Assembly: GCF_030757795.1 (NCBI RefSeq)
Contig: NZ_JAUQWH010000098.1
Location: forward strand, 1 to 32,456
Length of the DNA: 32,456 bases
From: Actinoplanes oryzae
GTDB taxonomy: Bacteria > Actinomycetota > Actinomycetes > Mycobacteriales > Micromonosporaceae
Direction: 5' to 3'
Positions 24,980-32,456 of the stretch are shown here, piece after piece. The notes under the pieces were generated by a model. It was given only the letters and a program-made list of their open reading frames with translations, made no database searches and had not been told where the DNA came from. The position numbers were made by a program, and so were the translations under genes. The number at the start of each line of letters is the position of its first letter. Within the stretch, counting starts at the first letter, position 1.

Positions 24980-27664
24980 TCAGGCGGCCTCGCCGACCGC
25001 CTTCTCCACCGCCGCCAGCAGCACCGGCACCTGGTCAGCGGGCACGCCGCCGCCCTGCGCGAGGTCGGCGTTGCCGCCACCCCGGCCGGACAGCGCGCCC
25101 TTGACCAGGTCGTTCGCCGCCAGGCCGCGGCCCTTCGCCGCCGCGTTGACCGCCACGATCAGTGACGCCTTGCCGTTCGCGCGGGCCGCCACCGCGACCA
25201 CCGCCGGACGAGCCGAGTCGATCTTGCCCCGGATCTCCTGGGCAAGGGTACGCACATCGTTGGTGGCCGCGCCCTCGGGCGCCTCGGTCCCGACGAACGC
25301 CACGCCGCGCAGATCCTTGGCCTGCGCCGCGAGCGCCGACGCCCCGCCCAGCACCAGCTGCGCGCGCATCTTCTCGAGCTCCTTCTCGGCGTCGCGCAGC
25401 GCCGTGACGGTCTGCTCGACCCGGTCCGCGACCTGGTCGCCGGGCACCCGGAACAGCTCCGACAGGCGGCTGACCAGCAGGTGCTCCTTCGCCAGGAAGC
25501 CGAACGCGTCGATGCCCACGAGCGCCTCGACGCGGCGCACGCCGGAGCCGACGGACTGCTCGTTGAGGATCTTCACGAGGCCCAGCTGGCCGGAGCGGGC
25601 GACGTGCGTGCCGCCACAGAGTTCACGCGCGTAGTCACCGACCTCAACCACACGGACCTCGTCGCCGTACTTCTCCCCGAACAGCGCCATCGCACCGAGC
25701 CGGCGCGCTTCCTCCTGGGAGGTGATGAACGCGTGCACCTCGAGGTCCCGCAGCAGCACCTCGTTGACCTGCTGCTCGACGTCCTGCAGCACGCTCGGCG
25801 GCACCGCGCCGGGCGTGTTGAAGTCGAAGCGCAGCCGGCCCGGCGCGTTGAGCGAGCCCGCCTGGGTCGCCGACTCGCCGAGGAACGCCCGCATCGTCTG
25901 GTGCACCAGGTGCGTCGCGGTGTGCGACCGCGAGATCGCCTTGCGCCGGGTGACGTCGATCTCCGCGAAGCCCGCCTCGCCCGCGCGCACCTCGCCGCGC
26001 ACGACCCGCGCCTTGTGCACGATCAGGCCGGGGATCGGCTGCTGCACGTCGACGACCTCGACCTGCCCGCCGCCCACGTTGATCAGGCCGGTGTCCGCCT
26101 GCTGGCCGCCGCCCTCGGCGTAGAACGGCGTGGTGTCGAGCACCAGCTCGACGTAGTCGCCCTCGCTCGCCGCCGCGACGCTCGTGCCGCCGCTGCCCAG
26201 CAGCGCCCGCACCCGGGACTCGCGCGAGACCTCCTGGTAGCCGGTGAACTCCACCGGGCCGCCCTGGTCCAGCACGCCCCGGTACGCGCTCAGGTCCGCG
26301 TGACCCGTCTTGCGCGCCTTCGCGTCCGCCTTCGCCCGGGCCCGCTGGTCGGCCATCAGCCGGCGGAAGCCCTCCTGGTCGACGTCGAGCCCCTGCTCCT
26401 GCGCGATCTCCAGGGTCAGGTCGATCGGGAAGCCGTACGTGTCGTGCAGCTGGAACGCCTTGTCGCCGCTCAGTTTCGCCGCGCCGGCCTTCTTGGTGTC
26501 CGCGAGCGCGGTGTCCAGGATCGTGGTGCCCTGGCGCAGCGTCGTGAGGAAGGTCTCCTCCTCCGCGTACGCGTAGGTCGAGATCCGGCCGAACTCCTCC
26601 GCCAGCTCCGGGTAGGACGGCGCCATGCAGTCACGCGCGACCGGCAGCAGCTCGGGGAAGGTGGCACCCTCCCAGCCGAGCAGCCGCATCGCCCGGATCG
26701 CCCGGCGCATGATCCGGCGCAGCACGTAGCCGCGGCCGTCGTTGCTCGGCGTCACGCCGTCGCCGATGAGCATCAGCGCGGTGCGCACGTGATCGGCGAC
26801 GACCCGCAGGCGTACGTCGTCGGGGTGCGACTCGCCCGCCACGTGCCCCGAGTGCGCGCCGTAGGTCTTGCCCGCCAGCTCCGCCGCGCGGGTCAGGATC
26901 GGCTTGACCTCGTCGATCTCGTACAGGTTGTCGACGCCCTGCAGGATCGACGCGATGCGCTCCAGGCCCATGCCGGTGTCGATGTTCTGCTTCGGCAGCG
27001 GACCCACGACGGTGAAGTCGGTCTTGCTCTTCACGTCGGTGATCTCGTTCTGCATGAAGACGAGGTTCCAGTACTCCATGTACCGGTCCTCGTCGACCTC
27101 CGGGCCGCCGTCCTTGCCGTACTCCGGGCCACGGTCGTAGAACAGCTCCGAGCACGGCCCGGCGGGGCCGGGGATGCCCATCGACCAGTAGTTGTCCGCC
27201 TTACCCCGGCGCACGATCCGCTCCGCGGGCACGCCGATCGCGCGCCACAGCTCGAACGCCTCGTCGTCGTCGAAGTAGACGGTCGGCCAGATCCGCTCCG
27301 GGTCCAGCCCGAAGCCGCCCTCCTCGACCGGGTTCGTCGACAGCGTCCACGCCAGCCGGATCGCCTCGGCCTTGAAGTAGTCGCCGAACGAGAAGTTGCC
27401 GTTCATCTGGAAGAACGTGCCGTGCCGGCTGGTCTTGCCGACCTCGTCGATGTCCGGCGTCCGGATGCACTTCTGCACGCTCACCGCGCGCTGGTAGGGC
27501 GGCGTGCGCTGCCCCAGGAAGAACGGGACGAACTGCACCATGCCCGCGTTGATGAACAGCAGGTTGGGGTCGTCGATAGCGGGCAGCGGGGCACTCGGCA
27601 CGACCGTGTGCCCGTTGGCCTCGAAATGCGCCAGATAGCGCCGCTTGATCTCCGCCGTCTTCAT
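24980..27664 (-). CDS. alaS: Alanyl-tRNA synthetase
   Basis: AlaS charges tRNA-Ala and edits mischarged Ser/Gly. The 894-residue protein is full length. The class II catalytic domain occupies roughly 1-250 (MVQFVPFFLGQ; RHGTFFQMNGNFSFGDYFK; GPAGPCSELFYDRG; GMGLERIAS), then the tRNA-recognition helices. The editing domain has zinc ligands HTATH (581-585) and CGGTH (683-687), and the C-terminal DHHA1-like domain has GRGGGNADLAQGGG. Start is ATG at 27664, sharing one base with the stop of the DUF6167 gene. I see no T-box or other riboswitch upstream. Confidence 0.97.
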   Translation of the reverse strand: MKTAEIKRRYLAHFEANGHTVVPSAPLPAIDDPNLLFINAGMVQFVPFFLGQRTPPYQRAVSVQKCIRTPDIDEVGKTSRHGTFFQMNGNFSFGDYFKAEAIRLAWTLSTNPVEEGGFGLDPERIWPTVYFDDDEAFELWRAIGVPAERIVRRGKADNYWSMGIPGPAGPCSELFYDRGPEYGKDGGPEVDEDRYMEYWNLVFMQNEITDVKSKTDFTVVGPLPKQNIDTGMGLERIASILQGVDNLYEIDEVKPILTRAAELAGKTYGAHSGHVAGESHPDDVRLRVVADHVRTALMLIGDGVTPSNDGRGYVLRRIMRRAIRAMRLLGWEGATFPELLPVARDCMAPSYPELAEEFGRISTYAYAEEETFLTTLRQGTTILDTALADTKKAGAAKLSGDKAFQLHDTYGFPIDLTLEIAQEQGLDVDQEGFRRLMADQRARAKADAKARKTGHADLSAYRGVLDQGGPVEFTGYQEVSRESRVRALLGSGGTSVAAASEGDYVELVLDTTPFYAEGGGQQADTGLINVGGGQVEVVDVQQPIPGLIVHKARVVRGEVRAGEAGFAEIDVTRRKAISRSHTATHLVHQTMRAFLGESATQAGSLNAPGRLRFDFNTPGAVPPSVLQDVEQQVNEVLLRDLEVHAFITSQEEARRLGAMALFGEKYGDEVRVVEVGDYARELCGGTHVARSGQLGLVKILNEQSVGSGVRRVEALVGIDAFGFLAKEHLLVSRLSELFRVPGDQVADRVEQTVTALRDAEKELEKMRAQLVLGGASALAAQAKDLRGVAFVGTEAPEGAATNDVRTLAQEIRGKIDSARPAVVAVAARANGKASLIVAVNAAAKGRGLAANDLVKGALSGRGGGNADLAQGGGVPADQVPVLLAAVEKAVGEAA

Positions 27665-27966
27665 CAGTGACCCTCCTGGGCGTGCCGCCCCTGTGACCCG
27701 GGCTGCGGGTCCTCCCGCAGCTCGGCGAACTTGTCCTCGTACAGCTCGCCCGCGGCGAAGGCCTCGTGGATCTCCTGCTCCCGCTCGGCCATCCCCTCGC
27801 GGACGTCGTCCACGAAGCTACGCAGTGACTCGACGAGCCCGCCAGCGGATTCCGACAGCGAGGTGGCGATGCCGGTCGGGGTGAACTCGTTCGCCTTCTG
27901 CGTGAGCTTGCGCACGACGATGGCGCCGACGGCCAGGCCGACGCCCAGCCAGAGCAACCGCTTCAT
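27664..27966 (-). CDS. DUF6167 family small membrane-anchored protein
   Basis: A 100-residue protein of unknown function that accompanies alaS in many actinobacteria. It has a single N-terminal hydrophobic helix (LLWLGVGLAVGAIVV, about 4-18) followed by a helical segment FVDDVREGMAEREQEIHEA, the recognisable part of the family, and a charged tail. The topology suggests the helix anchors a short cytosolic or external coil; which side cannot be told. It is coupled to alaS by TGATG and lies 26 bp after the DUF948 gene. Confidence 0.85.
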   Translation of the reverse strand: MKRLLWLGVGLAVGAIVVRKLTQKANEFTPTGIATSLSESAGGLVESLRSFVDDVREGMAEREQEIHEAFAAGELYEDKFAELREDPQPGSQGRHAQEGH

Positions 27967-27992
27967 GGTGTGTTCTTCTTCCTGCGTCGGTG

Positions 27993-28448
27993 TCAGCGGG
28001 TGCGGGCCGCGCGGCGGTTCTTCTTCAGCGTGGCGCGGACCTCACGCTCGTCCTCGGCGTGCCGGCGGGCAGCGGCGGCCTTACGCAGGCCGTAGCCGAA
28101 TGAAGCCACCTTGACCAGCGGGTTCGCGGCGGCGGCGGACACCACGGTGGCCAGGTTCGCCACGTTGGCCGTCACGTTCTGCGCGTGCTCGGTCATCGTG
28201 TCGATCTTCGCCAGCTGGATGTTCACACCGTCCAAAGAGACCTGCACCTGGCCCAGCGTGGCGTTCACGTTGTGCACCGTCTCGGTCACGCCGCCGAGCA
28301 GCGGGCCGGTCCGGTCGTTGAGGTCGTTGATCGCGTTCGTCGCGGCATCGACCGTGCGCCCGAGCTTGACGATCGGCACGATCAGCGCCCCCACCAGGAT
28401 CAGGAACGCGCCCGCCGCGATCAGGCCAGCGATTTCTCCGCCACTCAT
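27993..28448 (-). CDS. DUF948 family membrane-anchored coiled-coil protein
   Basis: The 151-residue protein has one N-terminal membrane helix (IAGLIAAGAFLILVGALIVPIV, about 6-27) and a long helical part rich in Asn, Thr and Val with coiled-coil character (GRTVDAATNAINDLND to VANLATVV), then a basic tail (KKNRRAARTR). This matches the DUF948 family that sits upstream of alaS in actinobacteria; its role is not known. ATG at 28448 is preceded by AAGGAG about 10 nt upstream. It lies about 70 bp after the 1300-residue protein gene and may share its transcript. Confidence 0.85.
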   Translation of the reverse strand: MSGGEIAGLIAAGAFLILVGALIVPIVKLGRTVDAATNAINDLNDRTGPLLGGVTETVHNVNATLGQVQVSLDGVNIQLAKIDTMTEHAQNVTANVANLATVVSAAAANPLVKVASFGYGLRKAAAARRHAEDEREVRATLKKNRRAARTR

Positions 28449-28519
28449 TACACGCGTCTCCTTACGACCGGGTCATCACGACAACGTGCAGACCCTACCG
28501 TCCGTGACCGCGCTCCGCG

Positions 28520-31500
28520 TCACGACGGCGTCGGTGTCGGATCCAGCAGCGGATCGTCGGCCGGCACCGGGTCCGGCGTCTCCCCGACCAGCGAAGGATC
28601 CACGGCCGGCTCCGGCTTGCCCCGCGAGTCCGTGACGGCGTTCTGCACCTTGATACTGACGGTCGACCCGACACACGTCTTCGGATCCGCCGTCGGCACC
28701 ACCCCATCGGGTCCCACCGAGGGGAGTACGGACGGATCCTGCGCCGCCCGCGCGTCCACGGCACACTCCGGCTCGCGAACCCACAGGTCCAGAGTGAACT
28801 CGTCCCGGGTCCAGCAGGTGTACTTCCCGTCGGTCGTGGGCTGATCGGTGCACTCGCCGCTGCGCGGGGCCCAGCCGGCCTGCTTGAGCGCGGCGGCGTA
28901 CACCTGGTCGGTCTGGTCGAAGGGCTTCTGCGACTGCACCACGCGCTCCCGGAACCTGCAGTCCAGGAAGCACCACCGGCTGCCGCTGCTACGGTCCTCC
29001 ACGTCCTCGTCGGCCCACCCCGGCACGCTGAGCGAGTCCAGCGAGTTGAAGACAGGATCCCGGGTGAGCGACCGCACGCCGAAGATCAACGGCAGCAGCC
29101 CGAGCACGACGACGCTGATCGAGACGAGCGTGAGCACGCGCAGGCGGCGCTTGGCCCGCATCTTCCGGCGCAGCTCGGAGCGGGCGCCCTTGAGCCCGCC
29201 CTCCTGCCCGGGGGTCTCATCGGGCTCGGCCGGGGGAATGCCGACGCGCGCGGCGGCCTGGGCTGCGCCGCTGATCCGGCCGCTGTCCTCGCCGCGGTCG
29301 TCGAGCTCCCGGCCGGGGATCTCGGCCGCGCCGCGGGCGGGGACCTCGGCAGCCCCACGACCGGGGACTTCCGCTGCTCCGCGACCGGGGACCTCAGGAG
29401 CCCCACGACCGGGGACTTCCGCTGCTCCACGACCGGGGACTTCCGCGGCTCCGCGACCGGGGATTGCCGCGGCTCCGCGGCTGGGGACCACTGCTGCGCC
29501 GCCCTTGGCGACGGGGGCTGCCGCCTTGGCCACGGCTGCTGTTCCTGCCGCCGCTGCCGCCACTCCTGCCGCCGCTGCCGTGCCCGCCGGGGCCGGGGGC
29601 GTCGCCATTCCTGCTGCCGGCGTCGCCTTGCCTGCCGGCGTCGCCTTGCCCGCCGGGGTTGCCTTGCCTGCCGGGGTTGCCTGGCCCGCCGGAATTGCGC
29701 TGCCTGCCGGGGTTGCGTTTCCCGCCGGCGGAGTCGCTTTTCCGGCCGCCGGTGCTGCCGCTTTGGCGACCCCCGGGGTGGCGGCTTGCGGTGCCGGGCC
29801 GGTCCTGCCGTCACCCGCGCCGCCGGCGGCCTGCATCGCGGCTGCTGCTCGGCCGGCTTGCATCCCGGCGGCCCGACCGGAGATGCCACCCGTCCGGTTG
29901 ATGCCACCGGTGTGGTGCTGGCCGGACTCGTGCGGGGCGACCTGCGGGTCACCCGGGCGAGAGCCGTCCTGCCCGCCCTGACGAGGGTCCGGCTGGCCGG
30001 GACGAAGGCCGGGCTGCTGACCCTGCCGGGGGCCGGGCTGCTGACCCTGGCGAGGGTCGGGCTGCTGGCCCTGGCGGGGATCGGGCTGCTGGCCCTGGCG
30101 GGGGTCGGCGGGCTGGCCGGGGCGGGGCACGCGGCCGCTGCCCCGGGCTGTTCCGGGAACCGACGCGCGGCCGCCGGCCTGGGGGCCGTCACCGATCTTG
30201 GGCAGCTGGCCGGTGGAGCCGAGCACCCCGGACGAGGTACCGGCCATGGCCCCGGCACGCCCGGGCAGCGCCGGCGTCCGCACACCCTCGCGGCCAGGCA
30301 CGACCGGAGGCACCACGGCTGCGGAAGCGCGCGCGGGACCGGCCGGCGCCGGCGGACCGGACCGAGGCGCAGGTCCGGCCGGCGTGGGTGGACCGGATCG
30401 AGGCGCGGGACCGGCCGGCGTGGGCCCACCGGACCGGGGCGCGGGACCGGCCGGAGCCGGCGGACCGGACCGGGGCGCGGGACCGTGGGACTGATCGCCG
30501 GAACCGCTGCCGGGCTCGGGGCGTCCGTGCCGTCCCCCGCCGTCGCGGCCACCGGCGTCGGGCTGGCCCTCGGGACGCGCCCGCCCGGTGCTGCCGGCGT
30601 TCCGCGAGCCGAAGGACGGGCCGTCCGCCCCGGGGATCGCCGACACCGGCCGCGCGGACCCACTCACCGGCCGCGCCGAACCACCGAACTGCCCGCCATC
30701 GTCCTCGGCCGCCGCCCGCCGCCCGCGCGCCGCGAAGCCGCCGGTCCGCTCCCCGTCCACCTGCGGGAAGCCGCCGGTGTGCGCGCCACCACCGCGCGGG
30801 AAACCGCCGGTGTGCTCACCGTCACCACGCTGGAAGCCACCCGCGCGCTCGCCCTCACCGCGCCGGAAACCACCCGTGGTCTCAGCGTCACCACGCCGGA
30901 AGCCACCCGTGGTCTCGGCCTCGCCACGCCGAAAACCGCCCGTGTGCTCACCCTCGCCGCGCCGGAAACCACCCGTGGTCTCGGCGTCACCGCGGCGGAA
31001 GCCTCCGGTGTGCTCGGCGTCGTCGGGTCCCTGGTGCCGGGCTGCGCGACCCGTGGGCGAGACGGGACGGCTGGACGGCGACACCGGGCGCCCGGGCATC
31101 GGCCCCTGATCGGGGGCACCGTGGCGACCGCCCGTGCGCTCGCCGCGCGGCTGCCCCTCGGGGCGCTCACCACGGCCGGCCGGGTCGCCGGGACGGCCCG
31201 GGACGCCGCCGTGGCGGACGCCGGGGACTTCGGGGGCGTTGCCGGAGGCGGGAACGCCCGCGCCGGGGCCGACAGCCGGGTAGGCGCCCGACCGGTGGCC
31301 CGCCGCCGGGTACGCCCCGGACGGGTGGTCCAGCGCCGGGTAGGCACCCGAGGGCCCCCCGAACGCCGGGAACGAGCCCGAGGTCTCCGGGTCGGCACGC
31401 CCGGCGTAGGGGCGCGCACCATAGGTTCCGGGAGAGACCTGGCGGCGGCCCTGTCCGGGACCGGAGGGCGCCGGCGGGACCGCACGGCCGGCCGGCCCAC

Positions 31501-32422
31501 CGGCTCGCGGCAACGGACCCGAGGCGTCGCGCTGCCCCGCACCGGACGTCGGGCGAGGAATCGGACCCGACACGTCCCGCTGACCGGGCCCCGACGTGGG
31601 ACGTGGGATCGGACCCGACACGTCGCGCCGGCCGGGCGCCGCGCGAGGCGGAACCTGGCCGGGCGCGGAGCCGGGCGGAACCTGGCCGGGCGCGGAGCCG
31701 GGCGAAGTTTGACCGGGCGCGGAACGTCCGGGGGGAACGGCCCGGCCGGGCGCGGGCGGCATCGCTTGACCCTGGGCCGGACGGGCGGCACCGGGCGCCC
31801 CGGGGCCGGAAGCCGGACGCGGCGCCGAGCCGGAAGCCGCGCGCGGCGGGACGGCCTGACCCGGCTGAGCACCGGTAGGACGAGCCGGCGCGGCCTGACC
31901 CTGCGACGGACCCGCAGAGCGAGCCGGCCCGGCCTGACCCTGCGACGGACCCGCAGAGCGAGCCGGCGCGGCCTGACCCTGCTGCGGGCCCGCGGGACGG
32001 GAGGACGCGGCCTGCTGCGGGCCGGTGGGACGCGGCGGCGCGGCCTGACCCTGCTGCGGGCCGGTGGGGCGAGGGGGCGTGGCCTGGGCCTGCGGCGGGG
32101 TGGCGGCGGGGCGGGGTGCGGGCGGCGCGGAGGTGGGGAGCGGCGGGAACGGGTCGTCGTCGCCGGGGTGGTCGTCGGGGCCGGGGGCGGTGCGGCCGCT
32201 CTTGCTGATGCGGGCCTCGCCGGGGGCGGCGCCCGGGCCGATGGCGCCGGCCTGCTGTTTGGCGGTGCGGAGGTCATCCAGCCAGCCGGTCTCCTCGCGG
32301 GGGAGCTCCTGGGGCTCCACCGGCTCCGGGCGCGCGCGGCCGAACAGACGTCGGCCGCGGCCGGTCTGGTCCGAGCGCTGCTCGTCGTGGTCGTCGGGCC
32401 TGTCGGCACCGCGCCTGCTCAC
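28520..32422 (-). CDS. 1300-residue repeat-rich disordered protein with one membrane helix and a six-Cys C-terminal domain
   Basis: Function unknown. The start is GTG at 32422 with GGAGAGG upstream; the gene is complete. Residues 1-60 are charged and conserved-looking (RRLFGRARPEP; EETGWLDDLRTAK). Residues 95-1040 are Pro/Gly/Ala/Gln-rich and mostly built from tandem repeats: a GPQQGQAAPPRP type (109-195), RDVSGPIPRPTSGPGQ (266-305), SGAYPA (348-384), ExTGGFRRGxx (470-568), GPAPRSGPPAPA (647-694), DPRQGQQP (773-818), ATPAGK (902-937), RGAAEVPG (982-1037). A basic stretch (RRKMRAKRRLR) precedes the membrane helix 1094-1116, so the repeat region should be cytosolic. The outer domain has six cysteines (1151, 1155, 1191, 1203, 1220, 1250) and a Pro/Asp-rich tail. 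The well-folded C terminus argues that this strand, not the opposing open frames, is coding. Confidence 0.85.
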   Translation of the reverse strand: MSRRGADRPDDHDEQRSDQTGRGRRLFGRARPEPVEPQELPREETGWLDDLRTAKQQAGAIGPGAAPGEARISKSGRTAPGPDDHPGDDDPFPPLPTSAPPAPRPAATPPQAQATPPRPTGPQQGQAAPPRPTGPQQAASSRPAGPQQGQAAPARSAGPSQGQAGPARSAGPSQGQAAPARPTGAQPGQAVPPRAASGSAPRPASGPGAPGAARPAQGQAMPPAPGRAVPPGRSAPGQTSPGSAPGQVPPGSAPGQVPPRAAPGRRDVSGPIPRPTSGPGQRDVSGPIPRPTSGAGQRDASGPLPRAGGPAGRAVPPAPSGPGQGRRQVSPGTYGARPYAGRADPETSGSFPAFGGPSGAYPALDHPSGAYPAAGHRSGAYPAVGPGAGVPASGNAPEVPGVRHGGVPGRPGDPAGRGERPEGQPRGERTGGRHGAPDQGPMPGRPVSPSSRPVSPTGRAARHQGPDDAEHTGGFRRGDAETTGGFRRGEGEHTGGFRRGEAETTGGFRRGDAETTGGFRRGEGERAGGFQRGDGEHTGGFPRGGGAHTGGFPQVDGERTGGFAARGRRAAAEDDGGQFGGSARPVSGSARPVSAIPGADGPSFGSRNAGSTGRARPEGQPDAGGRDGGGRHGRPEPGSGSGDQSHGPAPRSGPPAPAGPAPRSGGPTPAGPAPRSGPPTPAGPAPRSGPPAPAGPARASAAVVPPVVPGREGVRTPALPGRAGAMAGTSSGVLGSTGQLPKIGDGPQAGGRASVPGTARGSGRVPRPGQPADPRQGQQPDPRQGQQPDPRQGQQPGPRQGQQPGLRPGQPDPRQGGQDGSRPGDPQVAPHESGQHHTGGINRTGGISGRAAGMQAGRAAAAMQAAGGAGDGRTGPAPQAATPGVAKAAAPAAGKATPPAGNATPAGSAIPAGQATPAGKATPAGKATPAGKATPAAGMATPPAPAGTAAAAGVAAAAAGTAAVAKAAAPVAKGGAAVVPSRGAAAIPGRGAAEVPGRGAAEVPGRGAPEVPGRGAAEVPGRGAAEVPARGAAEIPGRELDDRGEDSGRISGAAQAAARVGIPPAEPDETPGQEGGLKGARSELRRKMRAKRRLRVLTLVSISVVVLGLLPLIFGVRSLTRDPVFNSLDSLSVPGWADEDVEDRSSGSRWCFLDCRFRERVVQSQKPFDQTDQVYAAALKQAGWAPRSGECTDQPTTDGKYTCWTRDEFTLDLWVREPECAVDARAAQDPSVLPSVGPDGVVPTADPKTCVGSTVSIKVQNAVTDSRGKPEPAVDPSLVGETPDPVPADDPLLDPTPTPS
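29312..29479 (-). repeat. 24-bp tandem repeat encoding RGAAEVPG
   Basis: Seven in-frame 8-residue units (982-1037), with occasional Ala/Pro and Val/Ile changes, just before the juxtamembrane basic region. Confidence 0.88.
29969..30106 (-). repeat. 24-bp tandem repeat encoding DPRQGQQP
   Basis: Six in-frame units of about 8 residues (773-818); the first four are almost identical, the fifth is one residue short. Confidence 0.88.
30341..30484 (-). repeat. 36-bp tandem repeat encoding GPAPRSGPPAPA
   Basis: Four in-frame 12-residue units (residues 647-694) that differ at only two positions. Confidence 0.88.
30719..31015 (-). repeat. 33-bp tandem repeat encoding ExTGGFRRGxx
   Basis: Nine in-frame 11-residue units (residues 470-568): the first five are nearly identical (E-[HT]-T-G-G-F-R-R-G-x-x) and the last four diverge. 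Every unit keeps GGF and eight keep TGGF. Confidence 0.9.
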
Positions 32423-32456
32423 GGCTGGTCCTCTCCGGCGGCTGCGCCGCTGTCGT

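Noticed and set aside
29300..31020. CRISPR-like regular repeats
   Set aside because: The units are 24-36 bp, directly adjacent with no unique spacers, stay in frame and encode repeats of one protein.

Overview
The window is a very GC-rich chromosomal segment from an actinomycete. Gene content and order (metK-coaBC-rpoZ-gmk-mihF-pyr operon-bldD-nusB-efp-aro cluster-mltG-ruvX-alaS) match the conserved actinobacterial core, and BldD and mIHF are actinobacterial regulators. The protein sequences suggest the Micromonosporaceae (for example Actinoplanes or a relative). That family assignment is inference from memory; no search was run. Every gene except bldD lies on the minus strand, so transcription mostly runs from high to low coordinates. 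There are no tRNAs, rRNAs, CRISPR arrays, insertion sequences or phage genes that I can see.

Layout, left to right. (1) 1-3390: metK (its 3' part lies outside the window), coaBC, rpoZ, gmk and mihF, all downstream of the pyr operon. (2) 3575-12706: the complete de novo UMP pathway as one tightly packed operon, in transcription order pyrR-pyrB-pyrC-carA-carB-pyrD-pyrF, mostly with 4-nt start/stop overlaps. The pyrR leader holds a consensus PyrR-binding hairpin that pairs with the pyrR Shine-Dalgarno sequence. (3) 12707-13538: divergent bldD with its own promoter, a BldD-type operator overlapping the -10, and a strong terminator hairpin. (4) 13573-16359: an unrecognised 928-residue membrane protein between bldD and nusB, which I recall as adjacent in Streptomyces. 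(5) 16669-22051: nusB, efp and the shikimate genes aroQ, aroB, aroK, aroC, aroE. Degenerate repeats that include the gene's own stop codon lie downstream of both nusB and aroE. (6) 22068-24960: two tandem mltG paralogues and ruvX. (7) 24980-28448: alaS, a DUF6167 protein and a DUF948 protein. (8) 28520-32422: a 1300-residue protein with a huge disordered N-terminal part built from several unrelated tandem-repeat families, one membrane segment and a six-cysteine external domain.

The genes supply nucleotide precursors (pyr, gmk), chorismate (aro), SAM and coenzyme A (metK, coaBC), and translation/transcription factors (alaS, efp, nusB, rpoZ). BldD and mIHF are global regulators. The items that most deserve attention are the 928-residue and 1300-residue proteins, the PyrR leader, the bldD operator, the stop-codon-bearing repeats after nusB and aroE, and the EF-P loop, which reads PGKGG instead of the PGKGP expected for actinobacteria.
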